From IMG/VR virus record IMGVR_UViG_3300022723_000184, positions 62,001 to 126,000 of that record: 64,000 nt of DNA, one strand, 5' to 3'. Below, in pieces: positions 50,129 to 58,094 of this stretch; within the stretch, counting starts at the first letter, position 1; the number at the start of each line of letters is the position of its first letter. The position numbers were made by a program, and so were the translations under genes. The notes under the pieces were generated by a model. The model searched no databases. It saw only the letters and a list, made by a program, of their open reading frames with translations, and was not told where the DNA came from. The stretch is from a virus.

Positions 50129-53100
50129 GTGGCTACGTACGACCGTCATTACGGCCGTGTGAAGCCACCGCTTCACGCGAAGATCGACTGGGCTCATCCG
50201 CTTGCGGACAAGCTCACGAACATGTGGTCGTTCCGCGAAGGCGCCGGCAGCATCATCCACAACGACGTGCCCAACGGCCTTGAGGGCATGGTCAACACCC
50301 TGACCACGGGCTTCTGGAAGGAAGCGGCTCCTGGCGAGGAGGCCTACCAACACGGCGTGGGTAGGGCGGTGTTCATTGACGCCATTGCCCAACGGATAGA
50401 GCTTGACGATACGGCCATCGTCATCAACGAGGACGATCCGTTTACGGTCTCCGCTCTCTGCCGACCGGACACTGAGCACCCAACGTTTGCTGGCCTGTTG
50501 GCGTTGCGGACTGACACCAGCAACATGTTGGAGATTTTTGCGTCGAGGTCTAGTAGTTACACCCACTTCTCTTTTGGTATCTCGGGCGTCATCGTTCGCC
50601 GGGATGGGCTGCCCGCTGCCAGCGAAGACAACAAATGGAAGCGAATTACGATCACTTACACGGGCGGCGGTTTTGGCGACTCCAACCACTGGCGGATGTA
50701 CCTCGATTCCGAGGAGATTGCCCACGTCAGCAGCAGCGGGTACTCGAACCGTTCCGAGCAGAACCGCATTGGTAGCGTGGGCAGTGATTCGCGTCAATGG
50801 GACGGCGACATCGCGGAAGTTCGGACCTATGCCCGAGAGCTGACGCCCGCCGACGTGCGGGAGATGACGATCAACCCATACGGCATCTACCTGATGTCGC
50901 CGATCGTCTTGGGCTTCTCGCCGCTGGAGGCCGGCGAGGCCGCGGAAGGCACGGGCCGAGGGCACCTCGAAGCCTCGTCGACCAAGACCGCGATCAGCGA
51001 CCCGGCTGAGGGTACGGGCCGGGGTACGGCAGAAGCCGTTTCGACAAAGAACGTTGAGGTTAATGCTGAGACCACAGGCCAAGGTACGACCCAGGCCTTC
51101 GGCCCCAAAATCCGCCTGGCTTCTGCCGAGGTCACGTCGCAGGGCACGGCCCAGGCGTCCGGGTTCCGTGCGGCGTTCCCCGAGGGTACTGGCCGCGGCC
51201 ACATCGAGACGGTGAGCGTCAAGCAGGTCGAGGGCAACGCTGCGGCGTCGGCCCAGGCCACGGGCGAGGCGATCTCGGTCAAGAACGTGGTGGCCGACGG
51301 CCAGGCGACGGCTCAGGCCACGGCCGAGAGCAGCTCAGTCAAACAGGTTACGGCTCAGGTCGAGGTCGCGGCTCAGGGTGCGGCCGACGCCCAAAGCATC
51401 TTCAGCGTCTCGGCCTCGGTCGAGGTCACGGCCCAGGGCCACGGCGAAGCCGTGATGTTCGTCGTGGCCAACGCCCGCCTCGCTGGCGCCCAAGGCCACA
51501 TTGAGGCGGTAAGCACCAAGACCGCGGTCTCGGTTGGGGTCGAGGTCACGGCCCAGGGCCACGGCGAAGCGTCCGGCGAGGCCATCTCGGTCTCGACCGT
51601 CAAGGTCTCGGCCCAGGCCCACATCTCGGCTACGTCCTCGTCGTACCAGCTCAGCCCGACCGGACGTAAACCGATCGGTCCCGACCAACCACCGCACGGT
51701 GCCAACTCGAACTACCCGTTCGTCAAGCTGTCGACCGACATCCAGAAGATGTTGGGTGATTTCTACCTGAGCTACGACGACCCGGACTGCGAGTACGCCC
51801 TGCCCTTCCGCATCGCGTGGATGGCCGGCTTTGGCAGCCTCGACGTCCCGGAGCCCCCCGGCTTCCCGACCAAGGTCCATAAGAAAGACTTGCTGGTGGT
51901 GGATGCCAACGACAAGGTGGTCTTCGACAGCACCAAGGCCATCGACTACGTCGAGATCCCGTGGGCCGGCCGCCTCGAATCGATCGAGTGGACGACCAAC
52001 AACAAGATCTGCCGGGTCACCCGCCACACGGCGTTCAAGCCCGGCGACACGCCGATCTTCTACGACACGTTCATCACTCCCGAGAACGGGCAGCTCGACG
52101 AGCGGACGTACCGCGCCAACCCGCGGCGGGTCACCTCGTTCAAGGTCGGCCTGGTGACGGTGAAGGCCGAGAACGTGATCTGGGACGAGGGTTTCAACCT
52201 GAGCATGACGCCGCAGGACCCGGTTTCCGCCGAGGGCGGGCGCCGCGTGCAGCCGATCGTGTTCACGGCCCGGCCCGGTGACGGCATCGGGCGTGTCCCG
52301 GCCTGCGAGGACGTCGACCCGCTGGTCCGCCGGATCAACAACATTCAGCCGGACGGGGCCGGCAACTTCGTGCTCGACACCTCTGGCTGCTACCGCATTC
52401 AGCGACCGACGCAGCTGGTCAACGACCGGCCGCGGACCGTGGAGCTTGGGCACCCGGACCTGACGGCCGAGCAGGCGGCTGCCGCCATCCAGGTGTTCAA
52501 CGATTGCGGCCCGTGCTGCGAGTGCGACGACTTCGTCAACACGTACGAGGGTGTGCGTCGCCTGGAGAACCGGTACTTCGGCCTGGGCCAGCGTGCCGAG
52601 GCGGCCCGGGACCAGTACGCTCTGAACTTGGCACGGTGGAACGCCGGCCGCGACTGTCGGATCAACAACCCGTTTCGCCTGGTCGTGCAGCAGGAGTACG
52701 GGTGCACGGTGGCCCTGGGCCTCAACCACTGCAACCTGACCGAGGGCTGCATCCGGCCGCTGTACATCCGCCTGACGCTGCAGGTGTACAAGGACGGGGT
52801 GATCGACCCGAGCGTTACGGCCACGACCTTCGTCTGCCCGGAGACCGTCCGCAACGGTACGGACACCGGGTACGAGGACGACGTCTACGAGATGGCCGGG
52901 ACCTACCCGGTGTTCGACACCAAGTTCGGCCTCGCCGACCCGCAGCAGCCGGCCAAGCTCCGGACTCGACTCAAGTTTTCGGGCTGCGACAATGGGCACG
53001 CCCTGAAAATCACGATGAGCGCCCACTACGAGGACGTGCTCAAGGACGATGGGACGCCGGCCAACACCCCGCCCGTCCTCACGCCGGGCGGCGACATTGC

Positions 53101-53194
53101 GACGCTGTGGGACGGGGCGGATGACGAGCTGCCGCCGGCCCGGGCGATCGTTCAGGACACCGTGGCCCTGACACTGGAGGATCCGTGTAGGTAA
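50129..53194 (+). CDS. Giant adhesin: LamG head, short-repeat stalk, Cys-rich tail
   Basis: 1021 aa, GTG 50129. Residues about 70-265 are LamG-like (EDDPFTVSALCRPDTEHPTF, WKRITITYTGGGFGDSNHWR, GDIAEVRTYARELTPADVRE). Residues about 270-507 are ten or more degenerate 20-aa repeats of the type AEVTAQGHGEAxSxKxV. Next is a domain starting GPDQPPHGANSNYPFVKLST. The C-terminal 300 residues hold VRRINNIQPDGAGNFVL and CGPCCECDDF as in the protein at 45679, plus further cysteines. This links adhesin and Cys-family modules in one chain. Confidence 0.75.
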   Translation: MATYDRHYGRVKPPLHAKIDWAHPLADKLTNMWSFREGAGSIIHNDVPNGLEGMVNTLTTGFWKEAAPGEEAYQHGVGRAVFIDAIAQRIELDDTAIVINEDDPFTVSALCRPDTEHPTFAGLLALRTDTSNMLEIFASRSSSYTHFSFGISGVIVRRDGLPAASEDNKWKRITITYTGGGFGDSNHWRMYLDSEEIAHVSSSGYSNRSEQNRIGSVGSDSRQWDGDIAEVRTYARELTPADVREMTINPYGIYLMSPIVLGFSPLEAGEAAEGTGRGHLEASSTKTAISDPAEGTGRGTAEAVSTKNVEVNAETTGQGTTQAFGPKIRLASAEVTSQGTAQASGFRAAFPEGTGRGHIETVSVKQVEGNAAASAQATGEAISVKNVVADGQATAQATAESSSVKQVTAQVEVAAQGAADAQSIFSVSASVEVTAQGHGEAVMFVVANARLAGAQGHIEAVSTKTAVSVGVEVTAQGHGEASGEAISVSTVKVSAQAHISATSSSYQLSPTGRKPIGPDQPPHGANSNYPFVKLSTDIQKMLGDFYLSYDDPDCEYALPFRIAWMAGFGSLDVPEPPGFPTKVHKKDLLVVDANDKVVFDSTKAIDYVEIPWAGRLESIEWTTNNKICRVTRHTAFKPGDTPIFYDTFITPENGQLDERTYRANPRRVTSFKVGLVTVKAENVIWDEGFNLSMTPQDPVSAEGGRRVQPIVFTARPGDGIGRVPACEDVDPLVRRINNIQPDGAGNFVLDTSGCYRIQRPTQLVNDRPRTVELGHPDLTAEQAAAAIQVFNDCGPCCECDDFVNTYEGVRRLENRYFGLGQRAEAARDQYALNLARWNAGRDCRINNPFRLVVQQEYGCTVALGLNHCNLTEGCIRPLYIRLTLQVYKDGVIDPSVTATTFVCPETVRNGTDTGYEDDVYEMAGTYPVFDTKFGLADPQQPAKLRTRLKFSGCDNGHALKITMSAHYEDVLKDDGTPANTPPVLTPGGDIATLWDGADDELPPARAIVQDTVALTLEDPCR

Positions 53195-53199
53195 GTCGT

Positions 53200-54819
53200 A
53201 TGGCGGTAAGAAATAACCACTGGTACAACGCCAACGAGACTCGCAGCTACCCGCTGGACGAGTCGTCCACGTTGCGCTCCGACCAGGGCGACCTGCTGCC
53301 GAGCGACATCATCACGGACATTAACCTCCGCTACCCCGGCATTTACGGGGACTACCCGTTCCTGGCCAGCGTCGGGATCACCGAGAACCTGGTCAGCCTG
53401 ACGATCCAGGCGGCCACCGCGCCGACCGGAGGACCCGGGCTCAACCCGCTGGCCGTGTTCAGCTTGGCCAAGGACGACCTCGTCGAGGGTCGCCCCTACG
53501 CCCTGGAAGGGCAGGTGGACGGCGCCGGCGGCTGGATCGTCTTCGGGTCGGGCATCCAGGAGCCGTTCACCGGACGCTTCTCCGGGCCCGCACAGGCCCT
53601 CCTGGCCCCGAGGGCGGCCAGGGCCTACAGCACCCTCCCCCTGACCTCCCTGGCCAAGCTGGGCAACCAGCAGGCCCTGACCGGCGTCGTGCAGCTGCTG
53701 GCCGAGGACCCCCTCCAGATCGTCCGTGAGAGCCGGGAGATCGACGGGGTGGAGCGGGACGTGATTGTCCTTCGCCTCTACCAGGCGGGCAACGTGACCG
53801 TGGACGGCCGCGAGGTCAACGTGTTCCAGGCCCTCGGTGGGCCGTGCGTCGGCCGCCCTGAGAGCCAGACGTGCGGCGACCCCACGCCCATCGAGTTCAT
53901 CAACACGGTGGGCCCGGACTGCGACGGAAACCTGACCCTGGTCTTCCAGGGCTGCGCCGAGATCGCCAAGATCATCGACGAGTGCGGGATCGTGATCGAC
54001 TGCGACCAGGGCCTGACCGAGGCCTGCGTGCCCAAACGGCTGCCGGGCGCCGACGGCACCCTGCCCAATGAGTACCCGGACCTCTGCTTCTTCTCCGAGA
54101 GCCCGGAGCCCGAGGAGTCAGAGAGCCCGGAGCCCGAGGAATCGATCAGCGACATTTCTGAGTCACCGGTCGTGGTCGGCGAGCTGCCGTTCATCGAGTG
54201 CTTCGTCCCCGGCGACCTGAGCGCCGGCTGGGATACGAAGGAGGGGCTGTTCGCGTTCATCGACGACAACAGCCCGGACATCTCGATCAGCTGCGAGGCG
54301 GACACCGGTCAGAGCTACGCGTCGCTCGACACGGCGAAAGAGAACATCGCGATCTGGGAGGGCTTCGACGACTCCACGGTCAACCGAGTGGTGACCACGG
54401 ACTTCAAGATGACGATTGGCCCCACCGGCTCGAAGCAGAACGCCGGCGTCATCTTGAACTACCGTCCCGACCTGGCGCTGCAAGGGGCCAACGAATACTT
54501 CTTGGTCCGGGCCGACTACGACACGCAGCGGTTCGAGATCGTTCGGTTCGACGGCTCGTCACTCGTCTTGACCAGCGCCTTCGTCTTCCTCCCAGGCCTC
54601 AAGCTCGACGCTTGGTACCGGATTGTGGCCACGGTCACGATGTCCGGGTCCAAGGTCCTGATCTCGGCCACGATCGAGTCGTTGGACGACAGCAGCCTGT
54701 TCGCTTCGATCGGGCCGATCACTTCCACCCTCTACCTGCCGGACACCGGGTACATGGGGATCTATGCTGACCACGCGCTCAGCCGGTTCTCGTGGTTCGA
54801 GATCAAGGAGGCTCCCTGA
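53200..54819 (+). CDS. Cys-rich virion protein, RRYP family member 2
   Basis: 539 aa, ATG 53200. N-terminal NNHWYNANETRSYPLDESST carries the shared RxYP signature; DIITDINLRYPGIYG follows. A Cys-bearing middle (IEFINTVGPDCDGNLTLVFQ) parallels the INGVPP region of the protein at 45679. An acidic linker of repeated SESPEPEE (residues about 302-320) leads to a C-terminal beta-sandwich of 200 aa (FKMTIGPTGSKQNAGVILNY, WYRIVATVTMSGSKVLISAT, SLFASIGPI), which looks like a laminin-type or DUF1080-like sugar-binding fold. Probably an adhesin. Confidence 0.7.
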   Translation: MAVRNNHWYNANETRSYPLDESSTLRSDQGDLLPSDIITDINLRYPGIYGDYPFLASVGITENLVSLTIQAATAPTGGPGLNPLAVFSLAKDDLVEGRPYALEGQVDGAGGWIVFGSGIQEPFTGRFSGPAQALLAPRAARAYSTLPLTSLAKLGNQQALTGVVQLLAEDPLQIVRESREIDGVERDVIVLRLYQAGNVTVDGREVNVFQALGGPCVGRPESQTCGDPTPIEFINTVGPDCDGNLTLVFQGCAEIAKIIDECGIVIDCDQGLTEACVPKRLPGADGTLPNEYPDLCFFSESPEPEESESPEPEESISDISESPVVVGELPFIECFVPGDLSAGWDTKEGLFAFIDDNSPDISISCEADTGQSYASLDTAKENIAIWEGFDDSTVNRVVTTDFKMTIGPTGSKQNAGVILNYRPDLALQGANEYFLVRADYDTQRFEIVRFDGSSLVLTSAFVFLPGLKLDAWYRIVATVTMSGSKVLISATIESLDDSSLFASIGPITSTLYLPDTGYMGIYADHALSRFSWFEIKEAP

Positions 54820-55646
54820 TGGCTAAGCGGATCCTCCACCCCGAGTGGCGGGACGAATACGAGACGACCAAGTATCCGTTCGGCGCCGGCGCGACGCTGA
54901 CCAACGGGGTCGACGTGTTCATCGAGGGTCTGTTCCTGGACGCCGTCGTCTACCCGATCGGCGGCCAGGCCCGCATGTACATCTCGAAGGTCAACGTCAC
55001 CCACAACCGCGTGACGCTGACCATCGGCGACCCGTTCAACGCGAACCTGGCTACCGGGTCGTTCGACCTCATCAACCCGCCCGACCGCTTCAAACTGGAA
55101 GACCAGTACGGCAGGCCGGCGGGCATCTTCATCTCTGAGACCCTACGGCTATCGACGTTCCAGAGCTGGGCGGTCGGCGATCACCTGTTCAGCGTGGACC
55201 AGTCGGAGCTGGCGGCCACGGTCTGCGTGCCGACGCCGGAGGTCGGTGTGCGGGGCATCCAGCTGGCCGACGGCAGCCTGTTCACGGGCGACGTCTACCT
55301 GGTGGGCGACGACGGCGTGGTGCTGAGCACCGAGGAGATCGAGGAGCCGACACCGTGCGGCCAGCCCAACCGACTGGTCACCGCGATCCGCGTGGATCTG
55401 GTGGGCGACCCGTTGTTCCGCAGGCGACTGTGTCAGGGCAACAACCTGTTCGCCACGCCCAGGTTCATCAAGACGATCACGTTCGACGACGGCAAGCAGC
55501 AGGTGACCTGTTCGCCCGACCAGGTGGGCGACGTGAAGGTGACGCCGAACAATGATCTGGCCGAGGACACCGTGCTCCGGATCAAGGCGACGGAGGACGG
55601 TATCGTGGTCAGGGCCGAGGGCACGACGCTCTCCGGCGTGAGGTAA
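54819..55646 (+). CDS. Virion protein, RRYP family member 3
   Basis: 275 aa. ATG 54819 shares one base with the previous stop and has AAGGAGG in front; a longer frame from 54792 is not needed. N-terminal WRDEYETTKYPFGAGATLTN is a variant of the shared motif, then FIEGLFLDAVVYPIGGQARM and YISKVNVTHNRVTLTIG. It ends with TFDDGKQQVTCSPDQVGDVK. It is followed 4 bp later by an inserted HNH gene. Confidence 0.7.
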   Translation: MAKRILHPEWRDEYETTKYPFGAGATLTNGVDVFIEGLFLDAVVYPIGGQARMYISKVNVTHNRVTLTIGDPFNANLATGSFDLINPPDRFKLEDQYGRPAGIFISETLRLSTFQSWAVGDHLFSVDQSELAATVCVPTPEVGVRGIQLADGSLFTGDVYLVGDDGVVLSTEEIEEPTPCGQPNRLVTAIRVDLVGDPLFRRRLCQGNNLFATPRFIKTITFDDGKQQVTCSPDQVGDVKVTPNNDLAEDTVLRIKATEDGIVVRAEGTTLSGVR

Positions 55647-55650
55647 CTGC

Positions 55651-56196
55651 ATGAAGCACTGTACTAAATGCAACAAAAGGAAAAGCAACAAGGCTTTTTC
55701 GTCGGACGCGTCTAAAGGTGACGGGCTGTATCCTTACTGCCTTGAGTGCCAGAGAGCGTATCACCGAACCAGAAGGAAGCGAAGAAAGCACGCGGTGTCT
55801 GTGGCAGAAAAAACCTGCGCCAAATGCTCTCAAGAGAAAATAGCGTCCGAGTTCTCGACCAATCCGACCAACAAGGACGGGCTACACGCGTACTGTCACA
55901 CGTGTGCGGCAGAAACACGCCGGCGGCGTTACCTAGAACACTCGGACTACTACAAGTCTTTAGCAGCTAAACGAAGAGCCATACGTAGAGGTGCTCGGGT
56001 CGAGACCAATATAAGTCGAAAAGAAATCTGGGAACGTGACGGTGGTATTTGTCAGCTGTGCTTTAGTCCGGTGCTGTTTGAAGATATGCACCTAGATCAC
56101 AAGGTGCCTTTGTCTCGCGGCGGCTCGCACTCGAAAAAGAATACTCAGGTGGCTCATTCCAGATGTAACTTGAGAAAGCACGCTAAGGTTTTCTAG
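55651..56196 (+). CDS. HNH homing endonuclease (sense insertion)
   Basis: 181 aa, ATG 55651. Two zinc-binding pairs at the N-terminus (CTKCNKRKSNKAF and CLECQ), a second CxxC repeat (CAKCSQEKIASEF and CHTC), a very basic middle, and the HNH core ERDGGICQLC, LDHKVPLSRGGSHSKKNTQV, HSRCNLRK. Clearly A+T-richer than flanking genes. It sits exactly between two members of the same paralogous family, with its TAG overlapping the GTG start of the next gene, so the insertion spared both reading frames. Confidence 0.9.
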   Translation: MKHCTKCNKRKSNKAFSSDASKGDGLYPYCLECQRAYHRTRRKRRKHAVSVAEKTCAKCSQEKIASEFSTNPTNKDGLHAYCHTCAAETRRRRYLEHSDYYKSLAAKRRAIRRGARVETNISRKEIWERDGGICQLCFSPVLFEDMHLDHKVPLSRGGSHSKKNTQVAHSRCNLRKHAKVF

Positions 56197-57212
56197 TGGG
56201 AAAAGTAGACTTCTACAACGACAACGCCAACCGGGCCTACCCGTTCGTTACGGGTACGGTGCACAGCCGTCCGCCCGGCGTGCCGCTCACGGTCAAGGAC
56301 CTGCCCAACGGGCTGATCGTTGACGCCGGCTTCCTCATGGGCCTGCAGTCAGGTTACGACGCGGAGCTGCACGAGGTGTACCTGCACGAGATCCGTCGGC
56401 AGGGCACCACCTTCTTCATTGAGTTCCGATCGACGGCACCCGGCCTCTTCGAGAGGCCGCTGATCTTCACCCGGGAGATCGGCGACAACACGTACGCCGT
56501 GGAATACGTCGACAACTTCCAGGAGCCGGTGTCCAGCGAGTCGGCGTCGTCCTCGTTCTCCGCCTCGGGCAGCGAGGGACCGTGCCCGCCCGAGCCCTTG
56601 TGGTCCGGGTTCCTGGTGACCGGCAAGCTCTCGGCCTTCGAGACGGCGTTGCCCGCGGACGACGAGATCACCCGGACCGACGATGACGACGGCCTGCTGG
56701 AGCCGGCCCTGATCCAGAGCATGGTGGTCGGGTACATCGATTCGCTGAACGTGGCGAACAACGACCGGACCCGGGTCACGGCGCCTGAAGACTGCCCGCC
56801 CGTGGTCTGGGACTACCCAACGGACATCGTGTACGTCCGAGATACTTGCATCCGAGGCGACGTCCGGCTGCGGCCCGGATTCAACACGATCATCGTTCAG
56901 AATCAGTTCGAGAACTCACTGACCATCACGCCGTCGGTCGGGGCCGGTGCCGGCCAGCCCTGCGAGTCGGTGCCCTTGTTCAACGGCGAGATGCCGCCCG
57001 ACGACAGCATCCTGCTTGAAGGCGGGCCGACGTGCGGCGACGTGCTACGATCGATCAACGGCAAGAGCGGCCGGGTCATTGAGTTCTTGGCCGAGCAGGG
57101 CGTGACGATCTCGCCCGACCCAGAAAACCACAGGCTTACGATCAACGTCGACATGACGGGCCTGGCCCTGTGCTACGAGTCCGACGTGTCCCAGGTGTCT
57201 GAGCAACTGTAA
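56196..57212 (+). CDS. Virion protein, RRYP family member 4
   Basis: 338 aa, GTG 56196 overlapping the HNH stop. N-terminal VDFYNDNANRAYPFVTGTVH has the family signature, then LPNGLIVDAGFLMGLQSGYD and an Ser/Glu-rich linker SSESASSSFSASGSEG. The C-terminal part (VLRSINGKSGRVIEFLAEQG, VTISPDPENHRLTINVDMTG) parallels the ING region of the others. The ribosome site now lies in HNH sequence (CTAAGG). Confidence 0.7.
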   Translation: MGKVDFYNDNANRAYPFVTGTVHSRPPGVPLTVKDLPNGLIVDAGFLMGLQSGYDAELHEVYLHEIRRQGTTFFIEFRSTAPGLFERPLIFTREIGDNTYAVEYVDNFQEPVSSESASSSFSASGSEGPCPPEPLWSGFLVTGKLSAFETALPADDEITRTDDDDGLLEPALIQSMVVGYIDSLNVANNDRTRVTAPEDCPPVVWDYPTDIVYVRDTCIRGDVRLRPGFNTIIVQNQFENSLTITPSVGAGAGQPCESVPLFNGEMPPDDSILLEGGPTCGDVLRSINGKSGRVIEFLAEQGVTISPDPENHRLTINVDMTGLALCYESDVSQVSEQL

Positions 57213-58087
57213 TGGCGAACGGCTCCCAAGATCCTGTTTTCGATCCAGACAAATGCCCTGTGCCATTTGTCCAGCGTATCCCTCAGCGGGACATCATCGA
57301 AGACTGCGACATTCCAGGGCCGCCGGACCCGATCTTTGATTGCCCTGACGCCTCCATCAACATCCCGCCCCCAGTCATCAACCCGATCGTCCCGTGTCCC
57401 CAGGTCGAGACCGAGGTCACGGTCTCTGGCGCCACGTTCACGGTGGAAGTGGAGAAAGAGGATCCGTGTCTCCTGACGTTCAAATACGATCTGACTGTTA
57501 CCGGTGGCGGAGGCGACTGCCCTGAGATAACCGCTGAGGCCTCGATCGATTGCGATACAGAAGAATGCGGGGTGAGCGTAGAAGTAACTAAAGACGCGCA
57601 GCAATGTGCGTATGAGTTTGATTTTGCATTTTCCGTACCAAAAGGTGCCGACGGCGCCCAAGGCTCGCAGGGTCCACAAGGCCCGCAGGGCTCGAAGTTC
57701 GCGATCATCGAGGTGACCGACGACCAGGGCGACGAGCAGTTCCTCGGCCTGTTTTGCACCGAGATGCCTGAGTCGTACTTCATGGACATCATGGATCTGA
57801 AGGTGCAGGCCTATCAGACCGCGGTGCCCATGGACCGAAACTTCCTGAAGGCGTGCGAAGGGAACAGCTTCCGGGTCGTGAGCGTGGTGCCCACGGACCC
57901 GATCCAGTACGGTGCGTTCATCGACGACGACAAGGTGGTGCTCCGCACCCAGGAGCACGCCAAGTGCGACAGGGCGACGGTCATGGTCGCCGGCATCCGC
58001 AGGCACTTCGCGGGCCAGAGATTCCCGGTCTTCTCCCGCGAGCAGAAGGCACAGAACGACCGGTTCTGGGGCTCGGCGTTCGAGTAG
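57212..58087 (+). CDS. Fibre-like protein with a short collagen-like segment
   Basis: 291 aa, ATG 57212. Pro/Cys-rich N-terminus (DPDKCPVPFVQRIPQRDIIE), two beta units (VETEVTVSGATFTVEVEKED and later CGVSVEVTKDAQQCAYEFDF), then GADGAQGSQGPQGPQG, a collagen-like Gly-X-Y stretch (residues about 146-161). The C-terminal 125-aa globular domain includes FRVVSVVPTDPIQYGAFIDD and ends GIRRHFAGQRF. Short collagen segments trimerise phage fibres, so this is likely a trimeric tip or linker. Confidence 0.7.
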   Translation: MANGSQDPVFDPDKCPVPFVQRIPQRDIIEDCDIPGPPDPIFDCPDASINIPPPVINPIVPCPQVETEVTVSGATFTVEVEKEDPCLLTFKYDLTVTGGGGDCPEITAEASIDCDTEECGVSVEVTKDAQQCAYEFDFAFSVPKGADGAQGSQGPQGPQGSKFAIIEVTDDQGDEQFLGLFCTEMPESYFMDIMDLKVQAYQTAVPMDRNFLKACEGNSFRVVSVVPTDPIQYGAFIDDDKVVLRTQEHAKCDRATVMVAGIRRHFAGQRFPVFSREQKAQNDRFWGSAFE

Positions 58088-58094
58088 GGTCCGC

